DNA of 8,319 nucleotides from Nitrososphaeria archaeon (GCA_027000765.1 JALTNJ010000015.1:1-8319), one strand, 5' to 3'; numbered from the stretch's first letter, positions 1-6,770 are shown. Translations and numbers: made by a program. Notes: generated by a model not told the origin, from the sequence alone.

Positions 1-742
1 ATGTTGTAACTAAGATATCCAATGTCTTACTTATAGTCTCTAGATCTGTTCCAGTTACATCGATAAAGATATCTCTCACTCCAGGAGCAAGAGACGTGTA
101 AATACCATTAATAATGGGTGGAAAAGAGAGTACAATACCCTCTTTATCAATAATAATCGGGTACCTATCTTTACCTGACAATATATGTCCATATTCCCTT
201 CCCTTTGGATGATGCTCTAGAATCTCCTTAATGGTAACTTCTTCTTCAAATTCCAAAGGAATAAAACTAAACCCACTATCTACTGTTTTATAAGTAACTG
301 GAAACTTAACAGCATCAAGATTATGAAGGCCTATAGCAACTTTCCTCCGCTTCCTACCTATCCCATTATGTAGGTCCTCCTGAAACTCTATTATCTCGCT
401 TAGTTTTTCTTCATCTAGATCCAGGCCCTTTACAACAGCGCCTACAATATATGGTCTTACTTCAGCTACACTTGGATCCACATATACCCTATATTGTCCC
501 TTCTTAACACTATATCTAATTAAGCCTGTTTCCTCCCCTCTAATTCCCTTATAGTATCTGGCTATCCCTACCGGCGTACCGAAATCCGGCCTGTTGGGAT
601 TATATTCTATCTTCACAAAATCTTCTCCAATTTCTTCAATATCCAGTCCAAGCCAAGGAAGATACTCCCCCATCTCCTTAACACTAATTTTCCTACCTAA
701 GATCTCTTCAAATCTCCTTTGATATATCGTAACCACCGGCAT
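1..742 (-). CDS. pheT: Phenylalanyl-tRNA synthetase beta subunit, N-terminal part (cut by window edge)
   Basis: Partner of PheS in the cytoplasmic (alpha-beta)2 enzyme that charges tRNA-Phe. About 247 residues are visible from the start MPVVTIYQRRFEEILG; the rest lies beyond the left edge. The archaeal-type signature NPNRPDFGTPVGIARYY is followed by EDLHNGIGRKRRKVAIGLHN, the conserved basic block before the B3/4 region (the editing domain in this family), and then by FPPIING near the visible end. I place the start at the ATG of MPVV (740-742), because GGGTTG lies about 6 nt upstream. A second ATG two codons earlier (746-748, giving MRMPVV) is equally open but has almost no room for a ribosome binding site. 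The gene follows pheS after about 62 nt on the same strand, so the two subunits are probably made from one transcript. Identification is firm; the exact start is not. Confidence 0.95.
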   Translation of the reverse strand, partial: MPVVTIYQRRFEEILGRKISVKEMGEYLPWLGLDIEEIGEDFVKIEYNPNRPDFGTPVGIARYYKGIRGEETGLIRYSVKKGQYRVYVDPSVAEVRPYIVGAVVKGLDLDEEKLSEIIEFQEDLHNGIGRKRRKVAIGLHNLDAVKFPVTYKTVDSGFSFIPLEFEEEVTIKEILEHHPKGREYGHILSGKDRYPIIIDKEGIVLSFPPIINGIYTSLAPGVRDIFIDVTGTDLETISKTLDILVTT

Positions 743-804
743 TCTCATCAACCCAATTACATTCTAATTCCTTCTTCAAACCAATTAGGCACGTAATAGT
801 CTTC

Positions 805-2316
805 CTACACTTTAAGCTGGATGTTCCTAAGCCAATTCAGATTATTGTTATAGATTGTCCTAATATCATCGATATCGTACCTTATCATCAGCAATCGTTC
901 AACACCCAGTCCCCATGCTAACACAGGCCATTTAACTCCCAAAGGAATCGTCACCTCTGGCCTAAATATACCTGCTCCACCAAGCTCCAGCCACTTACCC
1001 CATTTCTTCACATATATAGACGGCTGTATAGATGGTTCGGTATATGGGAAATAGCTAGGCCAGAACCTAACATCCTTAAAACCTAGCTTTGAATAAAACT
1101 CCTTTATTATCCCCATTAGCTCCCTCAAATTAGCTTTCTTATTTATTATAATCCCATCTATCTGCATGAACTCAGCAAGATGTTTGTAGTCCACTGTCTC
1201 GTTCCTAAAAACTCGTCCTATTGAAAATATCTTTGCAGGCTTCTCTCCAATCTCATATACCTTGCTAATAGATACAGAAGTAGTATGTGTCCTAAGAACA
1301 AGTCTCTTTGCTTCTTCAATGCTCCATTTACCACCCCATCCAACAGACCCTGTTCTCCATCCATTTTCATGTGTCTTCCTCACTCTATCTATGATCTCCT
1401 TAGGATATTCTATTTCCCCATATTCGGGCTTTAAGAGATAAAATGTGTCCTGCATATCTCTAGCCGGATGGTCCTGGGGTTGGAACAGCATATCAAAGTT
1501 TATAAAAGCTACTTCCACTAAAGGTCCATGAGCCTCCTCAAATCCCATGCTCACAAATACTTCTCTAATCTCCCTAATCAATTCTCTAAGCGGGTGTATT
1601 CTTCCAGGATATATTCTAAAAAATTCCTCGTTTAAATCATACTTCTTAAAAACTACATCATCCCATTTCTTTCCCAAGATTATATCCGGTGTCAACCGAG
1701 TTACAACTGGTTTAACAATCTCCTCTTCCAGTAAGACTCTGGTTTTTTCTGTAGGCAATATATATTCAATGGTCCTCTCCTCAATATCAATAAACTTCGG
1801 CCTGGAAACCAACTTATTAAGAATCTCTAATTCATCATCAGAGAAGTCTTCTATCTTTCTTTCTCTATCCTGAATCAATTTATGTATAAACTTCTCTATC
1901 TCCAACATATCCTTCGGTACAGAATCAACACTAACTTTTATAATTCTCTCTCCATCTATCTTCTCAATCTTTATATGTCCTGAGGTAACTAACTTACCTA
2001 TACCTGCTTGAACATCTTCTTTAGATAAACCTGCTTCACTAAACAGTTTTTTTAGAGTCACCTTCTTCTTTTCAAGCAAGTATTTCAATATTTTAATCTC
2101 TGGTAACGTCCTTAATTCAAGTAGCTTAGGACCTGGTTTAATTATCTTCCATGTTTTTCTCTCTACCTTCACAGCCCCGTCTTTTCTTAGGGTCTCCGCA
2201 ACACCTCTGACGAAATCTTCCTTTACCTTAAGTTTCCTGGAGATTTCCTTGACAGATATTCTTTTGCTCGAAGCCACCGTCTTCAGTAATTTTTTGAGAA
2301 TATTGTATTCAGTCAT
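805..2316 (-). CDS. pheS: Phenylalanyl-tRNA synthetase alpha subunit
   Basis: Catalytic subunit of PheRS: phenylalanine + ATP + tRNA-Phe give Phe-tRNA, AMP and PPi. It has 503 residues, the expected size for archaeal/eukaryal-type PheS. Residues 1-130 look like two winged-helix DNA/RNA-binding modules (for example ISVKEISRKLKVKEDFVRG, 20-38), characteristic of this lineage. The class II catalytic domain follows: HPLRELIREIREVFVSMGFEE (241-261, motif 1 region), HPARDMQDTFY (283-293), LRTHTTSVS (341-349), motif 2 GRVFRNETVDYKHLAEF (367-383), TEPSIQPSI (426-434), ELGGAGIFRPEV (444-455) and motif 3 GLGVERLLMIRYDIDDIR (469-486). The start ATG has no clear Shine-Dalgarno; a TATA-like element about 29 bp upstream suggests a very short leader. 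The TAG stop is followed in the same frame by 15 sense codons before a TAA (see findings). First gene of the pheS-pheT operon, divergent from trpS. Confidence 0.97.
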   Translation of the reverse strand: MTEYNILKKLLKTVASSKRISVKEISRKLKVKEDFVRGVAETLRKDGAVKVERKTWKIIKPGPKLLELRTLPEIKILKYLLEKKKVTLKKLFSEAGLSKEDVQAGIGKLVTSGHIKIEKIDGERIIKVSVDSVPKDMLEIEKFIHKLIQDRERKIEDFSDDELEILNKLVSRPKFIDIEERTIEYILPTEKTRVLLEEEIVKPVVTRLTPDIILGKKWDDVVFKKYDLNEEFFRIYPGRIHPLRELIREIREVFVSMGFEEAHGPLVEVAFINFDMLFQPQDHPARDMQDTFYLLKPEYGEIEYPKEIIDRVRKTHENGWRTGSVGWGGKWSIEEAKRLVLRTHTTSVSISKVYEIGEKPAKIFSIGRVFRNETVDYKHLAEFMQIDGIIINKKANLRELMGIIKEFYSKLGFKDVRFWPSYFPYTEPSIQPSIYVKKWGKWLELGGAGIFRPEVTIPLGVKWPVLAWGLGVERLLMIRYDIDDIRTIYNNNLNWLRNIQLKV

Positions 2317-2434
2317 TATTTCAGCCTTTTCTAGTTATTGATTTAATAACCAGCCTTTTTATTTCCTAAGCTAATAAATTAGATAGTTTATTATTAAGAA
2401 TATTTATTTATTTAAAGAATGGTGTTGTGTTACT
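2317..2434. promoter_or_regulatory. Divergent pheS/trpS promoter region
   Basis: A 118-bp A/T-rich spacer between two divergently transcribed synthetase genes. For trpS (plus), the run TTTATTTA (2403-2410) lies about 27 bp before the ATG, the usual place for an archaeal TATA box driving a leaderless or nearly leaderless transcript; a weak GGTG (2421-2424) is also present. For pheS (minus), TTATTAAAT (2341-2349 read in reverse) lies about 29 bp before its ATG. The pheS element overlaps a perfect inverted repeat GTTATT-N5-AATAAC (2334-2350), and a short palindrome CTAATAAATTAG lies at 2371-2382. In DNA this A/T-rich such short repeats also arise by chance, so an operator role is only a suggestion. 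Confidence 0.5.
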
Positions 2435-3595
2435 ATGGAGGACTTTGAGGTAACTCCGTGGAAGGCTTCCGGCGATATAAACTATGAGAAACTAATCAAA
2501 AAATTCGGTGTCTCTCCGATTACAGACAGTATGAAGCAATTAATTAAGGATGTATTTGGAGAAATTCCTCTTGAAGTCCGTAGAGGCATCTTCTTTTCAC
2601 ATAGAGACCTAGATAAAGTCCTCAAGGATTTTAAAGAGGGAAGAAAGCCATATCTATATACTGGAAGAGGCCCCTCCGGGCCAATGCATATTGGACATGC
2701 ACTACCACTGATTTTTACACGTAAGCTTCAAGAAAAGTTCGATACCTTTGTACTACTACAGTTTACATCAGATGAGAAGTTCCTCTATAACCCAGAACTG
2801 GGGCCGGAACAGGTTTATAATTACACATTTGATAATATCAGGGATGTTCTAGCCCTCGGCTTCGACCCGGATAAGACCTATGTTATAGAAGATTTTAGGC
2901 ATATAAAATACTTATATCAAATCGCTGTGTCCGTAGCGAAGAGAATAACATATTCCATTGTACGAGCTGTATTTGGATTTACAAATGAGACAAATATAGG
3001 GATGCTCTTCTTCGCATCTATACAGGCTGCACCTGCTTTCCTCGGGTATTTTATGGATGATGTATATAACTGTCTAATACCCGCGGCTATAGACCAAGAT
3101 CCATATTGGAGAGTGGCTCGGGACGTCGCGGTGAAAATAAAGCTACCCAAACCAACTCAGATACATGGAAAGCTCTTACCAGGCTTGAAGAAAGACGTTA
3201 AAATGTCTTCATCTGTACCTGAAAGCGCTATCTATCTATCAGATGATCGGAAAAGGGTAAAGAAGAAGCTCATGAATGCATTTACTGGGGGCCAACCCAC
3301 AGTCGAACTCCAACGGAAAAAAGGCGGTAACCCATCTATTTGTGTTGTCTTCGACTACTATAAATTCCTGTTTGAAGAAGATGATAAAGCACTTAAGGAA
3401 CGCTACGAACGCTGTAGAGCTGGGGAATTGTTGTGTGGAGAATGTAAGATGGATCTCGTCGATCGTGTTTCCCGCTTTTTAGAGAATCATCAAAAGACTA
3501 AAGCAAGTATTAAAGACAAGGATATAGAACGCGTCATGATAGACAACAAAATAGATCTCCATAGCTTAGTAAATGAGTTCAAAATGTTAAGATGA
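2435..3595 (+). CDS. trpS: Tryptophanyl-tRNA synthetase (archaeal/eukaryotic type)
   Basis: Class I synthetase that activates tryptophan with ATP and loads it on tRNA-Trp in the cytoplasm. Its 386 residues match the archaeal family. The protein opens with VTPWKASGDINYEKLIKKFG, the conserved N-terminal block of the archaeal/eukaryotic enzyme. The Rossmann fold has the ATP-binding HIGH motif in RGPSGPMHIGHALPL (78-92) and the KMSKS equivalent KMSSS (256-260), preceded by AIDQDPYWRVARDVA (218-232). A C-terminal anticodon-binding helical region holds CRAGELLCGECK (327-338), with Cys 327, 334 and 337. The ATG sits about 27 bp after a TATA-like run and only a weak GGTG precedes it. The gene diverges from pheS, and its last 9 bp overlap the end of coaD on the other strand. 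Identification is firm. Confidence 0.97.
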   Translation: MEDFEVTPWKASGDINYEKLIKKFGVSPITDSMKQLIKDVFGEIPLEVRRGIFFSHRDLDKVLKDFKEGRKPYLYTGRGPSGPMHIGHALPLIFTRKLQEKFDTFVLLQFTSDEKFLYNPELGPEQVYNYTFDNIRDVLALGFDPDKTYVIEDFRHIKYLYQIAVSVAKRITYSIVRAVFGFTNETNIGMLFFASIQAAPAFLGYFMDDVYNCLIPAAIDQDPYWRVARDVAVKIKLPKPTQIHGKLLPGLKKDVKMSSSVPESAIYLSDDRKRVKKKLMNAFTGGQPTVELQRKKGGNPSICVVFDYYKFLFEEDDKALKERYERCRAGELLCGECKMDLVDRVSRFLENHQKTKASIKDKDIERVMIDNKIDLHSLVNEFKMLR

Positions 3596-4054
3596 AGGTC
3601 TTCCCCATGCATCAACAATATCCTTCTTTATAGAAGTAGATGATATCTTTTCTCCCGTGGCTGTCTCAACCAAGTCAATTACGTGTATAACCATTGGAGG
3701 CATCCCCTTCTTCATTCTTAGTTGATTTATTTTTAATGCACCGTCATAAGTCTCAGTACTTACTACTATTACATGAAGTTCTTTTTCGGTAAGTGTAGGT
3801 CCATATGGGTCGTTAATCTCTACTATTTTGTATGGTTTCTTCCAGCCACTTGCAGATATAAGAGTCTCAAGTCTCTTCTTTCTCTCTTCATATGGAAGAA
3901 CCTTCCTACCTCTAGTGTCTCTAGCGAATTTATCGCTTGTAAGTCCAATTACTACTAGGTCACCGATTTTAAATGCCTCTGAAATAAGTTTTATATGCCC
4001 TGCGTGGAGTTCTTCGAACGTTCCGCCTATTACAACAGTAATTTTGTTTCTCAT
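3587..4054 (-). CDS. coaD: Phosphopantetheine adenylyltransferase (archaeal PPAT)
   Basis: Catalyses ATP + 4'-phosphopantetheine to dephospho-CoA + PPi, the penultimate step of coenzyme A synthesis, in the cytoplasm. The 155-residue nucleotidyltransferase fold shows the ATP-binding motif GGTFEELHAGH (HAGH is the HxGH signature) near residues 10-20 and ISSTSI (about 137-142) near the C-terminus, the counterpart of the ISST-type loop in this superfamily. IGLTSDKFARDTRGRKVLPYEER in between is typical of the archaeal PPAT family, which is related to eukaryotic CoA synthase rather than to bacterial CoaD. I chose the ATG (4052-4054), because GGAG (4062-4065 in reverse) lies 7 nt upstream; a TTG just before it (4055-4057) would add one residue. 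It ends inside the end of trpS, and its promoter region is shared with map. Confidence 0.93.
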   Translation of the reverse strand: MRNKITVVIGGTFEELHAGHIKLISEAFKIGDLVVIGLTSDKFARDTRGRKVLPYEERKKRLETLISASGWKKPYKIVEINDPYGPTLTEKELHVIVVSTETYDGALKINQLRMKKGMPPMVIHVIDLVETATGEKISSTSIKKDIVDAWGRPSS

Positions 4055-4132
4055 CAACCTTCTCCAAACACATATTTTACTTTACGGTATTGTTTAAAGT
4101 TTTTTGAGTTGGAGCCATTAATATTTTTAACC
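4055..4132. promoter_or_regulatory. Divergent coaD/map promoter region with a shared palindromic TTTAAA box
   Basis: This 78-bp spacer separates two divergent genes. The only strong TATA-like element is the self-complementary TTTAAA at 4093-4098. Read rightwards it predicts a start site near 4122, leaving about 11 nt before the map ATG, which has no Shine-Dalgarno. Read leftwards it predicts a start near 4069, which would just retain the GGAG Shine-Dalgarno of coaD. A second A/T run (4118-4130) is too close to the map ATG to be its TATA box but could serve coaD with a longer leader. Start sites are predicted from typical archaeal spacing, not measured. Confidence 0.45.
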
Positions 4133-5044
4133 ATGAATCCTTTGAGTGAAGAAATACTGGAAAAATATATCGAGGCAGGTAAAATAGCAAAATCCGCATT
4201 AAAATATGCTGTTGAATATGTAAGCCCCAAAAGAAAGATAAATTTATTTGAATTATGTGAAGCAATTGAAGGCTATATAAGATCCAAAGGTGCGTCACTG
4301 GCTTTTCCATGTAATCTAAGTTTTAACGAGATTGCAGCACATTATTCACCTACTGAACCACATGATGAACTAGTGTTTGACAATGGCTTACTTAAAATAG
4401 ATGTTGGTGCAATGGTCGATGGATATATAGCTGACACAGCGGTAACAATAGCAAGAGGATACGAGTATGAGAAACTGGCGGTGATAAATAAACAGATATT
4501 GAATGAAGTTCTGACAATGTTCAAACCAGGCGTTTCACTTGGTAGTATAGGCAAGTATGTGGAGGATCGTGCCAAAAAATCTGGTTATAAGCCAATTTCA
4601 AATCTATCTGGGCATCTTGTTGGCAACTATACTCTCCATGGAGGTAAAAGTGTACCAAATGTTGGACAATTCTTTTCCCCTAAAATCGAAGCATGGGAAG
4701 TATATGCTGTAGAACCCTTCCTCACCTTTGGAGATGCGTCTGGAGAAGTAATGAATTCAAGTGTAATTCAGATATACTCTCTTACAAAGATGAAGAAGAT
4801 AAAGGATAAATCACTCAACCACGTCAAAGATACAATATATAAAAAATTCAGGTTTCTACCGTTCTCTCCACGGTGGTTAGTTGACGAGTTTGGTGAAGAT
4901 GCATATTCACTTGTTGGGCATTTATTTAAAATGAGGTATCTAAGGGGGTATCCTGCTTTAATTGAAAGGACAAGAAGATTTGTTTCGCAGTTCGAACATA
5001 CAATAATAGTTACTGATGGGGATCCAATTATAATAACCAATTAG
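4133..5044 (+). CDS. map: Methionine aminopeptidase, type II
   Basis: Removes the initiator methionine from nascent proteins, using two divalent metal ions. The protein has 303 residues and the pita-bread fold motifs. By the family pattern the metal ligands are Asp90 (KIDVGAMVDG), Asp101 (IADTAVT), His161 (SGHLVGNYTLH), Glu194 (AVEPF) and Glu288 (QFEHTIIV); His70 (EIAAHYSP) matches the conserved substrate-pocket histidine. The stretch around residues 219-270 (KMKKIKDKSLN onward, to YLRGYP) contains the helical insertion that separates type II from type I enzymes. The frame stays open for 46 codons upstream into coaD, but homology to the family begins only at MNPLSEEILEKYIEAGKIAK, so I start at the ATG at 4133. 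No Shine-Dalgarno is visible; a short leader is likely. It converges on the zinc-ribbon gene, leaving 26 bp between the stops. Confidence 0.96.
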   Translation: MNPLSEEILEKYIEAGKIAKSALKYAVEYVSPKRKINLFELCEAIEGYIRSKGASLAFPCNLSFNEIAAHYSPTEPHDELVFDNGLLKIDVGAMVDGYIADTAVTIARGYEYEKLAVINKQILNEVLTMFKPGVSLGSIGKYVEDRAKKSGYKPISNLSGHLVGNYTLHGGKSVPNVGQFFSPKIEAWEVYAVEPFLTFGDASGEVMNSSVIQIYSLTKMKKIKDKSLNHVKDTIYKKFRFLPFSPRWLVDEFGEDAYSLVGHLFKMRYLRGYPALIERTRRFVSQFEHTIIVTDGDPIIITN

Positions 5045-5070
5045 GAGCGTTCAAATAAGGATAGAGAGTT

Positions 5071-5385
5071 TTATAGGATTCTCTTCTTTTCCTTCTTCTC
5101 TTCTAAGGCATATATTAAATTGATCTTCATCTTACCACCGCATCTCTTACAAGTCTCTTCTGTCTCTCTCGCTATGTAGTCTCCTTCCTTGAAGTCTCTA
5201 ATCTCCTTGAATCCACATTCTATACATATGAGCTCGGTTTTTATAATTGGTTTTTTAACCATCATCCTCTTGCTTTTCTGTGATCTACTTGTGAATGTAA
5301 ATATAAAGACGAAGAGAATCATCAGGGCTATAAGCAAATAATCTATTACGGCATTATCTCCTAATTGTAACATTAATCCAATCAT
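5071..5385 (-). CDS. Small membrane-anchored zinc-ribbon protein, function unknown
   Basis: I do not recognise a named family. The 104-residue product has one hydrophobic segment (about residues 13-32, AVIDYLLIALMILFVFIFTF), a basic stretch SRSQKSKRMMVKK right after it, then a treble of beta-type sequence with two CxxC knuckles, C54-IE-C57 and C79-KR-C82, spaced like a zinc ribbon. The tail is highly charged (EEKKEKKR). By the positive-inside rule the ribbon would face the cytoplasm (inference). The ATG follows the TAA of the DUF1512 gene with no bases between, and GGGGGT lies shortly upstream inside that gene, so translational coupling is likely. The shared operon and shared membrane anchoring suggest that it works with the DUF1512 protein. 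Confident as a gene; function open. Confidence 0.85.
   Translation of the reverse strand: MIGLMLQLGDNAVIDYLLIALMILFVFIFTFTSRSQKSKRMMVKKPIIKTELICIECGFKEIRDFKEGDYIARETEETCKRCGGKMKINLIYALEEKKEKKRIL
5079..5105 (+). terminator. Pyrimidine-rich tract downstream of map, possible T-rich terminator
   Basis: About 35 bp after the map stop, the plus strand carries a nearly pure C/T tract (TTCTCTTCTTTTCCTTCTTC and a few more bases). Archaeal RNA polymerase can terminate at T-rich stretches without a hairpin, so this is a plausible end for the map transcript. The same bases encode the Lys/Glu-rich tail of the zinc-ribbon protein on the other strand, which alone could explain the tract, so support is weak. 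Confidence 0.3.
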
Positions 5386-6540
5386 TTAAGGTACCCCCAC
5401 TGTATTACCTATCCCTGCTAATATGATCTTGTCACCCTCTCCAGTCTCTTCCTCAATTACTCTCTCGATTCGTTTAATCACATCTTCATAGGTCTCTGCA
5501 ATCTCCTTTTTTATTATAGATATTGCCTCAGCAAGAGACATCTTAATTATGATAGCGTAGAGCGGCACTTCAAACTTTGTAACGACTTCCTCAATTTTGA
5601 ATTTCTCCACTCCTATTCCCCCAATAGCTGCACCCACTCCTTCAGCAACACTCCCTGTCTTCTCTCCTTCCAGCTTCAATGCTGCGTCAATCATGATCAC
5701 GAGCTTTATAGAATTCTTATTTTTCTCTAGTATCTTCTTTATCGCTTCACCTGGTTTCCCAACGTTTCCACCAGGCCCACTAGCCTTGACAACATAAATT
5801 TTACGTTTTAGATGCTCTAGTTCATAAACATCTGTATCCTTTACAAATTCCTTATGATGCTTCTTTACCTTCTTCCCCTCAAGAAATTTAGATACAACTA
5901 GGGGACCAACACTGTCGCCTACAGGAGCACCTTCTTTAAACGCATATACTGCTTGGAGATATGCCTTTGCAAAACTAAAAATGAGTGGCGCCTGCATCTG
6001 TAGCTGTACGGCAATATAAAAATTCCCTGTCTTCTTGGCTAGTAGGTAAAAATGGAGTGCTATCTTGTATAACATATCAAGAGCCATAGTAGCTTCTACC
6101 ATATTAGATAACGTCTTTAGACTAGCCTCATCTATGTCCGGGTTATTCAACATTCTCTTTACATCATTGAGAAACCTATTTTCCCGAGTATCCATTATAT
6201 GCTCCATTTTCTGAACTATCCCAGCAGGATCCATAGATTCTGGAAATATGACAAAACTGTTTAAAACCCTCTCAAATATATCCTTCAATACCTCCTCTTT
6301 CTTTGCATATTTCTTTAATTTACTATAGGTCTCGTTCCTAGCATTTATACGCATCCTATCTAACTGCCCTATCATATTACCAAGTTCCATTAGTGTTAGC
6401 TGAAGTTGTATACGCTGGCCAAAGAATATCAAAACAAAGAATAGTAGGATATATATAGTCTGGATAATTATCCCCATCGAGTCATTTGGTAACTGAAATA
6501 TCATCTCATCTAATCCCTTCCAATTCAATTTATAGTCCAA
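5386..6540 (-). CDS. DUF1512-family membrane-anchored protein, function unknown
   Basis: The 384-residue product resembles the archaeal family DUF1512, from my recollection of the family; no function is established that I know of. A single membrane segment (about 23-40, GIIIQTIYILLFFVLIFF) is followed by a helical region with MELGNMIGQLDRMRINARNE (51-70), and helices rich in Met and Leu to about residue 200. The C-terminal half is alpha/beta and glycine-rich: ASGPGGNVGKPGEA (253-266), VIMIDAALKLEGEKTGSVAE (281-300), GVGAAIGGIG (301-310) and GIGNTVGVP at the extreme end. The start is uncertain: I use the TTG at 6538-6540, because the added residues (DYKLNWKGLDE) look coded, but the ATG at residue 13 (MIFQLPND) is a good alternative, with GGAAGG upstream. 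The gene begins about 32 bp after the 3' end of 5S rRNA on the same strand and is directly followed by the zinc-ribbon gene. Confidence 0.85.
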   Translation of the reverse strand: MDYKLNWKGLDEMIFQLPNDSMGIIIQTIYILLFFVLIFFGQRIQLQLTLMELGNMIGQLDRMRINARNETYSKLKKYAKKEEVLKDIFERVLNSFVIFPESMDPAGIVQKMEHIMDTRENRFLNDVKRMLNNPDIDEASLKTLSNMVEATMALDMLYKIALHFYLLAKKTGNFYIAVQLQMQAPLIFSFAKAYLQAVYAFKEGAPVGDSVGPLVVSKFLEGKKVKKHHKEFVKDTDVYELEHLKRKIYVVKASGPGGNVGKPGEAIKKILEKNKNSIKLVIMIDAALKLEGEKTGSVAEGVGAAIGGIGVEKFKIEEVVTKFEVPLYAIIIKMSLAEAISIIKKEIAETYEDVIKRIERVIEEETGEGDKIILAGIGNTVGVP

Positions 6541-6544
6541 CTCT

Positions 6545-6560
6545 ACTTTCTGCTGAAAGT
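6545..6560. repeat. Perfect 6-bp hairpin between 5S rRNA and the DUF1512 gene
   Basis: ACTTTC-TGCT-GAAAGT is a perfect inverted repeat with a four-base loop. It sits 12 nt beyond the 5S 3' end and just before the DUF1512 start codon. It could be a processing or stability element in a 5S-DUF1512 precursor, or a weak terminator for 5S. It is not followed by a T-run in the direction of transcription, which argues against the bacterial type of terminator; chance cannot be excluded. Confidence 0.35.
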
Positions 6561-6571
6561 GATGATTAAAG

Positions 6572-6693
6572 TGGTGACCGGCACCGGGGGTTCACAGGGG
6601 CTCTCGCACCCTGCTAGTCCCCGGCGTGGTTGGGCTTAACTTCAGAGTTCGGAATGGGTTCTGGTGTACCCCCAACCCTATGGCCGGTCACCA
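6572..6693 (-). rRNA. rrf: 5S ribosomal RNA
   Basis: This is the 5S RNA of the large ribosomal subunit, about 122 nt long. Read on the minus strand, the 5' end TGGTGACCGGC (6693-6683) pairs perfectly with the 3' end GCCGGTCACCA (6582-6572) as an 11-bp helix I. Inside lie the universally conserved loop sequence CCCATTCCGAACTCTGAAG, then TTAAGCCC and the CGCCGGGGACTAGCAGGG helix region. It is about 63% G+C while the neighbouring genes are A/T rich, as expected for a structural RNA in a hyperthermophile. It is not next to 16S or 23S genes, as is common in Thermoproteota. A TATA element lies about 28 bp upstream of the predicted 5' end. End positions are good to within one or two bases, based on helix I. 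Confidence 0.96.
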
Positions 6694-6717
6694 TTATATA
6701 TTCACATACAGAGCCTA

Positions 6718-6725
6718 TTTATATA
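6718..6725 (-). promoter_or_regulatory. TATA box of the 5S rRNA gene
   Basis: On the minus strand TATATAAA is centred about 28 bp before the predicted 5' end of 5S rRNA, a good match in sequence and distance to an archaeal TATA box. It lies in the wider A/T run ATTAATATATATAAATAG (6715-6732). Transcription from here could also supply the DUF1512 and zinc-ribbon genes downstream. Confidence 0.7.
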
Positions 6726-6770
6726 TATTAATTTAGGTTTAGACTCCTGAATTATTAACTTTAATTATGG

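Noticed and set aside
1547..1873. Plus-strand open frame inside pheS
   Set aside because: It is antisense to a conserved catalytic region of pheS and has low-complexity Ser/Leu-rich composition typical of a shadow frame.
2917..3150. Minus-strand open frame inside trpS
   Set aside because: It is antisense to the conserved Rossmann-fold region of trpS and shows no recognisable domain.
3995..4132. N-terminal extension of methionine aminopeptidase by 46 codons
   Set aside because: The extension lies mostly inside coaD on the opposite strand and does not resemble the family; homology begins at the ATG at 4133.
5597..5797. Plus-strand open frame inside the DUF1512 gene
   Set aside because: Its Pro/Ser/Phe-rich composition simply mirrors the glycine-rich stretch of the DUF1512 protein on the other strand.
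6553..6565. Plus-strand CTGA-AA-GTGATGA resembling an internal D'/C' pair of a C/D-box guide RNA
   Set aside because: No box C (RTGATGA) lies about 12-25 nt upstream and no box D downstream; the downstream bases are the antisense of 5S rRNA. The match is to two short motifs only.
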